Positions 25,288 to 32,924 are shown, counted from the stretch's first letter. The stretch is DNA of 33,651 nucleotides from Fibrobacter sp. (GCA_012519985.1 JAAYPC010000190.1:1-33651), one strand, 5' to 3'. Notes: generated by a model from the letters alone, not told the origin. Numbers and translations are program-made.

Positions 25288-25320
25288 CAATAGATTACAG
25301 GGCTAACAGGTAATCTATTG
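25288..25320. promoter_or_regulatory. Perfect 11-bp inverted repeat between ffh and tadA
   Basis: CAATAGATTAC (25288-25298) and GTAATCTATTG (25310-25320) are exact reverse complements separated by 11 bases. There is no T-run on either side, so this is not an intrinsic terminator. It lies in the divergent ffh/tadA gap, about 62 bases before the tadA ATG, and looks like an operator for a dimeric regulator or an RNA leader stem. Confidence 0.55.
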
Positions 25321-25382
25321 CACATAATGGTTTTTGGCCTTAATGTCAGTCTATTAATTACGGAAAAAGGAGCCTTATATTC

Positions 25383-25850
25383 ATGGATCATCTGTATTAT
25401 ATGCACACTGCATACCAACAGGCATTAAATGCATTCGATAACGGAGAAGTTCCGGTCGGAGCAGTGATAGTAAAAAATAACAAAATAATCGGCAAAGGCT
25501 ATAACCAGGTAGAAATGCTTTGCGATGCCACTGCTCACGCAGAGATCATCGCCATAAGTGCCGCCTCCTCCGCAGCAGAATCCTGGCGATTAACCGACTG
25601 TACAATATATGTAACCCTCGAGCCCTGCATCATGTGCCTTGGTGCACTTCTGCAATCCAGAATCACCACCATAGTCTACGGAGCACAAGACCCCAGAGCC
25701 GGCGCTATCGACTCCCATTACTACAGGCAGGAACTCCAGAGAAGCTATGGTTATTTCCCCTCGGTTATTCCATCATTAATGGAACAGGAATGCTCCGCTC
25801 TTCTAAGCTCGTTTTTTTCAAAAATCAGAAAAGACACTAATAAGCCATAA
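25383..25850 (+). CDS. tadA: tRNA-specific adenosine-34 deaminase
   Basis: 155 residues. The zinc deaminase signature is intact: HAE in ATAHAEIIAI (catalytic Glu) and PCxxC in LEPCIMCLGALLQSRI. GEVPVGAVIVKNNKIIGKGY and YGAQDPRAGAI are further TadA features. It converts the wobble adenosine of tRNA-Arg(ACG) to inosine. AAGGAG lies about 11 bases before the ATG, slightly far. Its length is normal. A long inverted repeat lies directly downstream. Confidence 0.95.
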   Translation: MDHLYYMHTAYQQALNAFDNGEVPVGAVIVKNNKIIGKGYNQVEMLCDATAHAEIIAISAASSAAESWRLTDCTIYVTLEPCIMCLGALLQSRITTIVYGAQDPRAGAIDSHYYRQELQRSYGYFPSVIPSLMEQECSALLSSFFSKIRKDTNKP

Positions 25851-25865
25851 CACCATTATCCCACA

Positions 25866-26007
25866 TGCCCCAAATCTCTGATGCCCCCTAATCCCCCAAA
25901 GGGGGGACTTTAAGATCTCATAATGTAACTTTTAACTTGATCCCGAGGACTTTTTCCGTTCTTAAGTCCCCTTTTTGGGGGATTTAGGTGGCAGGGGATT
26001 TGGGGCA
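25866..26007. repeat. Long imperfect inverted repeat, CCCCCAAA/GGGGGA type
   Basis: Arms of about 47 bases (25866-25913 and 25961-26007) read TGCCCCAAATC...AATCCCCC-AAA-GGGG...ACTTTAAG and its near complement, around a loop of about 47 bases. Each arm also carries its own smaller CCCCC/GGGGG hairpin. The sequence type (tccccc-ttttt-gggggattta) is one I associate with dispersed intergenic repeats in many unrelated bacteria. It fills the space between tadA and the flagellin promoter and may terminate tadA transcription. Confidence 0.7.
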
Positions 26008-26108
26008 AGGGGGTATTTCATTAACAAACGCCTGTAGACCTTTTAATTTCTACCGACACTCTATTTATCAATTGTTTTAAAATCCTTGGATGGTACTGAA
26101 AAAAAAAC

Positions 26109-26135
26109 TAAAGTTTTCCAATTTCCTTCCGATAT
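26109..26135 (+). promoter_or_regulatory. Sigma-28 (FliA) flagellar promoter
   Basis: TAAAGTTT (26109-26116) and TCCGATAT (26128-26135) are separated by 11 bases. This matches the sigma-28 consensus TAAAGTTT-N11-GCCGATAA at all of the -35 and six of eight -10 positions. The expected transcript start near 26142 leaves a leader of about 155 bases before the flagellin ATG. Confidence 0.85.
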
Positions 26136-26155
26136 AATTAACAGGAGAAAATATC

Positions 26156-26193
26156 GCAGGGAGGAAGAAACGGCAAATCCTGAACTTCCCTGC
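26156..26193 (+). promoter_or_regulatory. Stem-loop in the flagellin mRNA leader
   Basis: GCAGGGA-GG-AAG (26156-26167) can pair with CTTCCCTGC (26185-26193) with a two-base bulge, about 14 bases after the predicted transcript start. Such a 5'-end stem could stabilise the mRNA or be a site for a regulator. Confidence 0.4.
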
Positions 26194-26296
26194 TCAAAAA
26201 GAGAGGAGGCTTATACAGCAGCCAAAAAAGCATTTCGCATTATCAACTGATTGACATGGAATGTTAATCAAAAATCTTTTCACAGGGAGGTTCTAA

Positions 26297-27154
26297 ATGC
26301 GTATCAACCACAACATCAATTCCATGAATACGATGAGTGCTCTGTTTAAAACCAACAGAGACATGAGCAGTTCTTTAGAAAAGTTGTCCACCGGCCTTCG
26401 AATAAACCGTTCAAGCGATGATGCTGCAGGACTGGCAATATCGGAAAACCTCAGATCACAGGTGCGGGGAGTCGCCCAGGCACAAAGAAATGCCCTGGAT
26501 GGAACTTCGCTTCTTCAAGTAGCTGAAGGTGCAGCAAATGAGATCTCTGATATTCTTCAGAGAATGCGTGAACTGGCGGTTCAATCAGCAAACGACACTC
26601 TCACCTCTACCGAGAGATCCTATGCACACCAGGAGTTCAATGCTTTGCGTCAGGAAATTGACCGCATCGCCGCAGTAACCAATTACAACGGAATCGAGCT
26701 GATTTCCAATAGCTCTGTAGGTCGTTTCGGTGCAACAGGCGCCTCAACAGGAAATACCCTGTGGATCGATGCCGGTTCCACCGCCGGGGTAGACAGTATC
26801 ACCATCACAATCGATACTCTCACCACTCAGGCATTGAATGGAAACCTTGCCACTGCGTCCCTTGCTACTCAAGAAGATTCAAGAAACGCTATCTCTTATA
26901 TTGATGTAGCAATTAACAAGGTTAACAGCACCAGAGCCAATATCGGTGCTTACGTCAACCGTTTGGAACACGCCATCAACAATCTGCTGGTAAGTGAAAC
27001 CAATCAGTCTGCCGCTGAATCAATGATAAGGGATGTCGATTTTGCCAGCGAATCAGCCAGATTCTCCCGCAATCAGATTCTTATGCAGTCTGGCACCGCC
27101 ATGTTGGCACAATCGAATATGGTACCTCAGAACGTTCTGGCTTTAATGAGCTGA
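26297..27154 (+). CDS. fliC: Flagellin
   Basis: 285 residues, a short flagellin. The N-terminal D0/D1 region is classic: MRINHNINSMNTMSALFKTN, LEKLSTGLRINRSSDDAAGL, ISENLRSQVRGVAQAQRNAL, QVAEGAANEISDILQRMREL and NYNGIEL. The C-terminal D1/D0 has INKVNSTRANIGAYVNRLEH, ESMIRDVDFASE and ARFSRNQILMQSGTAMLAQS. The middle (about 145-200) is only a small Ser/Thr-rich D2 substitute, giving a thin filament surface. There is no signal peptide, as expected for export through the flagellar type III apparatus. AGGGAGG lies 6 bases before the ATG. It is expressed alone from the sigma-28 promoter and ends at a strong terminator. No other flagellar gene is in the window. Confidence 0.97.
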   Translation: MRINHNINSMNTMSALFKTNRDMSSSLEKLSTGLRINRSSDDAAGLAISENLRSQVRGVAQAQRNALDGTSLLQVAEGAANEISDILQRMRELAVQSANDTLTSTERSYAHQEFNALRQEIDRIAAVTNYNGIELISNSSVGRFGATGASTGNTLWIDAGSTAGVDSITITIDTLTTQALNGNLATASLATQEDSRNAISYIDVAINKVNSTRANIGAYVNRLEHAINNLLVSETNQSAAESMIRDVDFASESARFSRNQILMQSGTAMLAQSNMVPQNVLALMS

Positions 27155-27195
27155 TTATCACCGGATTCGGATTATCCGATTTCAGGTAAAGATAG

Positions 27196-27230
27196 CCCGG
27201 TTTTCCATTCAACAGAAAACCGGGTTTTTA
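27196..27230 (+). terminator. Intrinsic terminator of flagellin
   Basis: CCCGGTTTTC (27196-27205) pairs perfectly with GAAAACCGGG (27215-27224) and is followed by TTTTTACTTTT. The T-run overlaps the stop codon of the convergent universal-stress gene. Confidence 0.93.
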
Positions 27231-28076
27231 CTTTTCAGATATAAAGAAAAGAGGACAGGTTAAATTGCTAAGTAAGTTTAAAATGCTGGAAATCCTGAAT
27301 TTGCCTTGAAAAAAATTACCCTTCCGTTCAGCTAAAATAATCAGATCCACACAAGCTGTATCCACCAAATCGGTCAGCACATAATTTCGATTCCCTTCCC
27401 TTATTATCTCCCTGTACTGCAATCCGCTATAATAAATACTTTCAACCGGTTTCTGATTTACACCCATTACTCTGGTCACTTGCGGCTCTATCGAAGGGAA
27501 AAGCCTTTTTAACCTCCTGACTGAGTCAAGAGCCGATTTCAAACTATGCAAATCATCAGCAGTTATTACGATATTGTTCAGAACTGCTTCACCATTCCCG
27601 GTTCTGACAAATGATTTTGATTCTGAAGGAATCAACAGTACAGGGCTACCAAAGTTAAGTAAGATCTTCCTCAGAATGGTCTGTCCGGTAAATGGAAGAA
27701 ATCCTGATTGTAAATTAGTTCCAATCACCATCAGATCATGAAAATGAGCTTTAAGCCGATGCATAATCTCTTTCTGCCCACTTCCACTTCTAACAATCTT
27801 TTTTACTTTCAACCCGGCATTAATCACATCAGACTTGCTTGAATGAGACTTAAGGATGCCCCATCTTTCAAGTAAAACCCGCACACCGATCTGTTCAGTA
27901 TCTTCTCGTTGATTGCGAACATCAACAATCTCCAGTTCTCCCCCGGATTGATAAGCAATTTTAAGAGCATGCGCAAAAGCTAAATAACAACTGTAACTGT
28001 CATACACCGGAAAAAACACACTTAGGGAGCAACGATCCCTACTCTTGTTGACTATACATTGATACGGATCGTTCAT
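27228..28076 (-). CDS. Universal stress protein-type (UspA) protein, two-domain
   Basis: 282 residues, about twice a single UspA domain. The first half starts SLSVFFPVYDSYSCYLAFAH and has the UspA nucleotide-loop pattern in DLMVIGTNLQSGFLPFTGQT followed by ILRKILLNFGSPVLLIPS. The second half (from about 165) opens LNNIVITADDLHSLKSALDS and ends CVDLIILAERKGNFFQGKFR, then NLTCPLFFISEK, a degraded version lacking the glycine loop. ATP-binding UspA proteins act as stress-linked regulators. The first domain may still bind ATP; the second probably does not. It converges on the flagellin gene and shares its terminator region. A weak ribosome site precedes the ATG. Confidence 0.72.
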   Translation of the reverse strand: MNDPYQCIVNKSRDRCSLSVFFPVYDSYSCYLAFAHALKIAYQSGGELEIVDVRNQREDTEQIGVRVLLERWGILKSHSSKSDVINAGLKVKKIVRSGSGQKEIMHRLKAHFHDLMVIGTNLQSGFLPFTGQTILRKILLNFGSPVLLIPSESKSFVRTGNGEAVLNNIVITADDLHSLKSALDSVRRLKRLFPSIEPQVTRVMGVNQKPVESIYYSGLQYREIIREGNRNYVLTDLVDTACVDLIILAERKGNFFQGKFRISSILNLLSNLTCPLFFISEK

Positions 28077-28146
28077 GTAATCTCCCTCATAACTATTCCC
28101 GACTCCCGGTCATTTTTTCCAAAAGAAATGATCAACTTCAGAGTAT

Positions 28147-28181
28147 TTAATGGCTATCCCATCCATTAATGGTTATCCCAT
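28147..28181. repeat. 16-base direct repeat upstream of the USP gene
   Basis: TTAATGGCTATCCCAT (28147-28162) and TTAATGGTTATCCCAT (28166-28181) differ at one base and are 19 bases apart start to start, about two helical turns. They lie about 70-105 bases before the universal-stress gene start and could be a tandem regulator site. The opposite gene (28426) is about 250 bases away. Confidence 0.45.
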
Positions 28182-28218
28182 TCAAGTATATTTATATGGT
28201 TACTGCTCAGGTATTGAA

Positions 28219-28386
28219 ATCTTAAGGCAGATAAGCTCTTTAAGCAGTGTTAGCATTTCCGGTTCTTCGTTTAGATATTCTATTCAGATTACTTCTGATT
28301 AGATATTGTTTTGATATTAATTTCTATTTTTTCCATATTTGATATTATAACGTTATTTTTTTGCCATCAGATACCTGAGTAGTTAC
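28219..28386 (-). repeat. Dispersed ~170-bp repeat, copy B
   Basis: Reverse-complement partner of 18445-18617. Shared perfect blocks lie at its centre (28286-28316) and around 28258-28285. It sits in the divergent gap upstream of the UDPGP-type gene, ending 39 bases before that ATG, so it likely contains or displaces part of that gene's promoter. Together with the direct repeat it accounts for most of the 28077-28425 gap. Confidence 0.8.
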
Positions 28387-28425
28387 TTTATATGATAAAA
28401 TAAAAAGCCAGAAAGGTACAGATTT

Positions 28426-29688
28426 ATGGACTCATGGACCATCGATACATTACAGCAGGTTACTGGTAACCTGCATCTTTTCGATAAAGAGCAACAAAGC
28501 GAATTCCTTGCCCTGATGAATTCAAAATTCCCTCCTGAAATTTACAGACTTCATCTGCAAAAGCGCAGGGACGCTTTGAATTTGATCAACACTTCACGTG
28601 ATACCCTTAATGATGCGACACAGCTTTTCCCTCCATTTGTCAAATGGACTGATATCGGGGCCACACCCGAAGCACTCAATGGATTTGCCCTGGTTTTCAC
28701 CGCAGGTGGTGAAGGCGAAAGACTGCGGCTGAGCCTGCTCGAGAAAGGTTATGATCAATCAGCACTGAATAATTTCACCAAAGCAACCTTTCCCCTGCCC
28801 GGATTTTACCAGGACTTCGGTACCCTGCAAACCAATCTGGCAATGGTTTCCTCTTTCTGCAAAACCTTAAAAATCGATATCCCGGTAATTGTAACCACCG
28901 GCCCTCATGGCAGCATTACAGCAAAGGTAATTCCTGAAATATTAAGGGAGAAAAACAACTTCGGCCTCTCCAGCATAAAAGTGATACCGCAGGATGAACG
29001 GCTTCATTTTACAATGGATGAAAAAATTCTCTGCTGCGAAACGAACCGACAATTGTACCCCCTCACCCAGCCTGATGAAACAGGTGGTCCTCTGATGATG
29101 CTCAAACAAAAGGATAATAGCGGTGAATCGACTCTGGATTGGCTTCATAAACACAACTGCAGTAAACTGATCGTGGTACAGGCCACCGCTCTCTACGATC
29201 AGCGCTTACTTCCAATAATTGCAAACGCATTGGGAGATCATGACTGCCTGGGGATCGGGATACTGCGCGAAAGTTTTCCCCCAAAAGACCCCTTTGGCAC
29301 ATTTGTTACCATCATGAAAAAAAATCAGAAAAAACTTCTGATACTGGAACAGAATGTGAGAAACGATGCCACACGATCTCTGAAAGATCCTTCCGGGAAA
29401 TACCACCTCCCTTTCAATACCGGTTTCTATGCGTTTAAAAGCGAACTGCTTATAAATAATGATCTTCCCGATTATGCCACACCACCCAAAGAAACGCTGC
29501 CAGGCTACGAACGTTCACCAAAAATCGGCTACGCAGCCACCGATCTTCTTCCATTGGCAAAAGATCCTATCATTTTAACCGTAGAGCCATCGATGTTTGG
29601 TGTACTGAAAACCGCAGATGATCTGGAAATGCTTGCAGAGGCAGGCAAAAGATTTGGATTGGACAAGAAGTGTGGGAATATAGGATAA
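28426..29688 (+). CDS. UDPGP-family nucleotidyltransferase (sugar-1-phosphate uridylyltransferase-like)
   Basis: 420 residues. The nucleotide-binding loop near residues 88-101 reads LVFTAGGEGERLRLS, a variant of the LAGGxGTRLG loop of UDP-glucose/UDP-GlcNAc pyrophosphorylases. Other family-like stretches are IPVIVTTGPHGSITAKVI, VIPQDERLHF (compare the QxxxP region), KLIVVQATALYD and LPFNTGFYAF (the N-x-G substrate loop). The final region GYERSPKIGYAATDLLPL follows. It probably makes a nucleotide-sugar from UTP and a sugar phosphate in the cytoplasm, feeding envelope polysaccharide or glycosyltransferases. The loop has Glu where Thr is usual and lacks the usual Gly after Leu, so substrate cannot be given. 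AAAGG lies about 9 bases before the ATG. Confidence 0.7.
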   Translation: MDSWTIDTLQQVTGNLHLFDKEQQSEFLALMNSKFPPEIYRLHLQKRRDALNLINTSRDTLNDATQLFPPFVKWTDIGATPEALNGFALVFTAGGEGERLRLSLLEKGYDQSALNNFTKATFPLPGFYQDFGTLQTNLAMVSSFCKTLKIDIPVIVTTGPHGSITAKVIPEILREKNNFGLSSIKVIPQDERLHFTMDEKILCCETNRQLYPLTQPDETGGPLMMLKQKDNSGESTLDWLHKHNCSKLIVVQATALYDQRLLPIIANALGDHDCLGIGILRESFPPKDPFGTFVTIMKKNQKKLLILEQNVRNDATRSLKDPSGKYHLPFNTGFYAFKSELLINNDLPDYATPPKETLPGYERSPKIGYAATDLLPLAKDPIILTVEPSMFGVLKTADDLEMLAEAGKRFGLDKKCGNIG

Positions 29689-29692
29689 AGAA

Positions 29693-30032
29693 AGAATATC
29701 GAATATCGAATAACGAATAACGAATATCGAAGTGAAAGAAAGATCAGAAATAAGAACAATAGGTAAATAATATCGAATATCGAAGTTTAAGAAAGATCAG
29801 AAATTAGAACTATGAATAATAAACATCAAATTTCGAGGTGAAAGAAAGATCAAAACTCCGAATGGCGAATAACGAATATCGAAATAAAAGAAAGATCTTA
29901 GAAAAAGGAAAAACAATTTTTGAATGAAAATTTCTGATTTTAAATTTGATTAAAGATTCCTATATCTGTTATCCGTTTTCCTTTTTCTGACATTCGATAT
30001 TCGATATTCGTTATTCGTTATTCATTATTCTA
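29693..30032. repeat. Composite repeat: GAATATCGAA/AATAACG arms with four internal ~50-bp units
   Basis: The arms 29693-29732 (AATATCGAATAACGAATAAC words) and 29991-30032 (their complement) share a 25-base perfect complement. Between them a unit with the core GAAAGATC follows each CGAA/CGAGG word, starting at about 29728, 29781, 29834 and 29880 (spacing 53, 53, 46), e.g. CGAAGTGAAAGAAAGATCAG. This fills the gap between the UDPGP-type gene and recD. Apparent ORFs on the minus strand here are by-products of the low-complexity sequence. Confidence 0.75.
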
Positions 30033-30060
30033 TCTTCCACAGCCTCCTTCGGGATTAGCA

Positions 30061-31866
30061 ATGAAAAACCTTTTACTCTCGTTTTCAAACTTCGATTATC
30101 ATTTTGCCCGATTTATCTGCAAACTGTGCAAAACCGACAATCAAAACCTGTTTTTGTCTGCAGCACTCACCACTCAGGCATTGCGTGATGGGCATGTCTG
30201 CTGCAATCTTGAGGAACATGCACGACAGCAGTTCCAGACCACAGTCGGCCCGATCACTCTTCCGGACAGCAGTCAACTGATTGAAGAGATACGTTCCTTT
30301 CCGGTAATCGGTGCACCAGGGCAATACTGTCCCCTGATCCTTGAAAATAGCAGGTTATACCTTTATCGGTACTGGAATTACGAACAAAAACTTGCACAAT
30401 CGATCCTTTCGCGTACTGGTCAGAAAAATGAGATCGTCTATGATGAAAACGCGGCACTTATCCGATCATTGTCTCAGCCGTCTACCGATAACGAAACCGA
30501 CTGGCAGACCGCATCTGCCATAGTATCGCTTTTAAACCCTTTTACCGTTATCTGCGGAGGTCCGGGAACCGGTAAAACTACTACTGCTGCAAAGGTTCTT
30601 CTTTTACTGAAAATGTGCCTGAAAAAGAATTTACGAATAGCACTGGCAGCCCCTACCGGCAAAGCAGCAGCACGTCTGAGCGATTCGATTCAAAAGGTCC
30701 TGGCGTCTTTAGATGTATCCGATGAACTGAAAAAAGCAATCCCCAGCCAGACCCACACAATCCATCGGCTTCTGGGAACCATCCCTCTCTCTCCAGGTTT
30801 TCGACACAACTCTTCATCGCCCTTGCCTTATGATATTATACTGGTCGATGAAGCATCCATGATCGATCTGGCACTGATGAGCAAGTTGATCGATGCAGTT
30901 CCGCAAAAGAGCCGTCTTATAATGCTGGGTGATCGTGACCAGCTCTCATCTGTAGAGGCCGGGGCAGTGATAGGTGACATCTGCGATACCGGTAACACCC
31001 ATCAGTTTACAGTGAAACAATCGGAAATACTGAAGCAATTGCTTCCCGGGTTCAACGAACCAGGAAACCCGCACGAGCCTCCCCTGGCAGACTGCATTGT
31101 TTCATTAAGGAAAAGCTACCGATTCGATGAGAGTTCAGGTATTGGTACTCTCAGCCGTGCTGTAAACCGGGGTGATATAAACGAAGTCTCTGAAATCCTG
31201 GACTCCAGCAAATATGATGATTGTATCAGAAAGCCTTTACCATCCGAACACAATTTGAAAAACGCTCTTAAAACCAGTGTCATGGAATTTTTCCGGCCAT
31301 TATGTACAGAAAAAGATCCGCTCACAGCATTGAATCAGTTGGGTCGTTTCAAGATTCTCTGTGCAGCCCGTCAGGGCCCCTATGGGGTTAATTCAATTAA
31401 CAGCGCAGTAATCAATATTCTCAGGAGTTCAGGACTGATTCCACGGGAAAGTGACCTTTTCCATGGGCTTCCCTTATTGATTAATGCAAATGATTATGCT
31501 CTGGACCTTTATAATGGCGACAGCGGTGTCATTATCCCTGAACAGAAAAGCAGCGGAGTTTACCGTGCAGTATTTAAAAATCCGGAGACAACAGTAAAAA
31601 GCTTCCAGGTGGCTCAATTGCGTTCGTGGGAGATCGCCTATGCTTTGACAGTGCATAAATCTCAAGGGTCGGAATACGAGCACATTATCCTTATTCTTCC
31701 CCCAGTCCCGATTCCGGTACTCAGTCGTGAACTGGTTTACACCGCACTGACCAGGGCACGTAAGAGTGTGGAGATCTGGAGCAGCGATTCGATTTTAGAA
31801 AAAGCGGTTCTTTCGCGTACTGTGCGCAGGTCTGGGTTGAGGGATAAGTTATGGGGATTTCAGTAG
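30061..31866 (+). CDS. recD: RecD-type helicase (exodeoxyribonuclease V alpha subunit)
   Basis: 601 residues, close to RecBCD-type RecD length. An N-terminal RecB-contact-like region (about 1-140) precedes the superfamily 1B helicase core. Motif I is GGPGTGKTT at 166-174, Ia APTGKAAARL at 197-206, II LVDEASMID (DEAS 263-266), III LIMLGDRDQLSSVEAGAVIG, IV RKSYRF, then LCAARQGPYGVNSIN, V LTVHKSQGSEYEHIILILP and VI ELVYTALTRARKSVEIW. In the RecBCD complex it is the fast 5'-3' motor in double-strand-break repair and degradation of foreign DNA. Neither recB nor recC is adjacent here; recB/recC would be expected upstream, where instead a repeat region lies. Two internal segments are duplicated in the remnant near 33.1 kb. 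Confidence 0.93.
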   Translation: MKNLLLSFSNFDYHFARFICKLCKTDNQNLFLSAALTTQALRDGHVCCNLEEHARQQFQTTVGPITLPDSSQLIEEIRSFPVIGAPGQYCPLILENSRLYLYRYWNYEQKLAQSILSRTGQKNEIVYDENAALIRSLSQPSTDNETDWQTASAIVSLLNPFTVICGGPGTGKTTTAAKVLLLLKMCLKKNLRIALAAPTGKAAARLSDSIQKVLASLDVSDELKKAIPSQTHTIHRLLGTIPLSPGFRHNSSSPLPYDIILVDEASMIDLALMSKLIDAVPQKSRLIMLGDRDQLSSVEAGAVIGDICDTGNTHQFTVKQSEILKQLLPGFNEPGNPHEPPLADCIVSLRKSYRFDESSGIGTLSRAVNRGDINEVSEILDSSKYDDCIRKPLPSEHNLKNALKTSVMEFFRPLCTEKDPLTALNQLGRFKILCAARQGPYGVNSINSAVINILRSSGLIPRESDLFHGLPLLINANDYALDLYNGDSGVIIPEQKSSGVYRAVFKNPETTVKSFQVAQLRSWEIAYALTVHKSQGSEYEHIILILPPVPIPVLSRELVYTALTRARKSVEIWSSDSILEKAVLSRTVRRSGLRDKLWGFQ

Positions 31867-31877
31867 AGAGTTTCTTA

Positions 31878-31946
31878 CTTCGCGGCTTTGCGTGAGATCC
31901 ATCCGGAATCTTGAGAGAAAGGAATGGCTCACGCGAAGACGCGAAG
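31878..31946. repeat. Inverted repeat of the CTTCGCG/CGCGAAG type after recD
   Basis: Arms 31878-31896 and 31928-31946 (19 bases each; 17 complementary) enclose 31 bases that pair further at CCAT/ATGG. It starts 12 bases after the recD stop and has no T-run. The word CACGCGAAGACGCGAAG is a type I recall from intergenic repeats in diverse bacteria. It may protect or end the recD mRNA. Confidence 0.65.
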
Positions 31947-31967
31947 GTAGGAAAAATGAAATGTTCA

Positions 31968-32924
31968 TTAAAAAATGTATGTCCCAACCGAAAGTATAAA
32001 CAGAAAATTCTGCCCGTAAGGAAAATATTTTTTATTATGCGCCGAAAGGTAAGGGCCAATCGGTTCATACCCAATTTTAATATCGGCGAATAGGAAGTCA
32101 AATAGATTTAATTCACATCCTAAATATCCCCGAAATACCGGTGAAGAGATTCTATATTCTTTACCTTCGAAACCGATTGAAGTTACTTCCTTGCCCCAGG
32201 AATACCCAATTCCAAACGCCCAATAAGGAATAGCGAGATGATTTTCAATAAAATTATAATGAGTAATAGCTTCTATTGAATGCAAATAGAGGTCTCCATA
32301 GCTACCAACGTAATAGTTACTTACCTTGCCCCACATGGTATTGTTATAACCAAGAGATATCTTTGACGGTACCAGTTTTTTATCAACTAAAGTGCGATAA
32401 GCAAGAGCAAAGGAAGGTGCATTATCAAAAGGATAGTTTCTCTTTATTGATGGGTCATTTGACAGGAGGCCGAAATCAAGAAATTTGTATTCGTAGCCAA
32501 AACGGCATCTGTATGGATGAATGCCAGGATTATTTTTTTTATTTCGGTTCAATTTGATTCCTTTATTAATACCTGTGATCAATCCCGTTATTAATCCAAT
32601 CCCTGAACCGGAGAAACTGGAAACTATAGTTCCAACAGGAATAAAAAATCCCCGTTGATCATTATAAATACACAAATCTATTATCTCACCCATAGTGGTT
32701 CCAATTGTTATCCCTATAGCTGTAAAGCGAAGTGAATATATTACGGTTTGACTAAAAACACAATTGTTCACCACGGGATAAAGTTCGTAGGCAGGAATTT
32801 TAAGAGAATCCATTTTTGTATTTGTATCGTATTGCAGAGTTTGATTTTCACCTGAAGATAATGTTTCCGACCGTGCAACTATGCAAAAGGCTGTTATTAT
32901 GAAGAATATTGAAAATTTATTCAT
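31968..32924 (-). CDS. Putative outer-membrane beta-barrel protein, unrecognised
   Basis: 318 residues. A signal peptide spans about 1-19 (NKFSIFFIITAFCIVARSE). Residues about 58-120 contain two glycine-rich hydrophobic segments (LRFTAIGITIGTTMGEIIDL; VSSFSGSGIGLITGLITGIN). From about 135 to the end, alternating aromatic strands dominate (CRFGYEYKFLDFGLLS, YVGSYGDLYLHSIEAITHYN, YWAFGIGYSWGKEV, RGYLGCELNLFDFLFADIKI), finishing FLFILSVGTYIF with a terminal phenylalanine, as in barrels inserted by the BAM complex. I recognise no family. It is more AT-rich than the housekeeping genes. GGAG lies 6 bases before the ATG. It is convergent with recD and lies between recD and a recD remnant. Confidence 0.6.
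   Translation of the reverse strand: MNKFSIFFIITAFCIVARSETLSSGENQTLQYDTNTKMDSLKIPAYELYPVVNNCVFSQTVIYSLRFTAIGITIGTTMGEIIDLCIYNDQRGFFIPVGTIVSSFSGSGIGLITGLITGINKGIKLNRNKKNNPGIHPYRCRFGYEYKFLDFGLLSNDPSIKRNYPFDNAPSFALAYRTLVDKKLVPSKISLGYNNTMWGKVSNYYVGSYGDLYLHSIEAITHYNFIENHLAIPYWAFGIGYSWGKEVTSIGFEGKEYRISSPVFRGYLGCELNLFDFLFADIKIGYEPIGPYLSAHNKKYFPYGQNFLFILSVGTYIF

Noticed and set aside
29529-29759. Minus-strand ORF beginning MFLFLIFLSLRYSLFVIRYS
   Set aside because: It reads the TTCGATATTCG low-complexity repeat and the antisense of the UDPGP-type gene; similar peptides arise wherever this repeat occurs.
29693-30032. CRISPR-like array
   Set aside because: Units at 46-53 base spacing are degenerate, lack unique spacers between constant repeats, and no cas gene is nearby.
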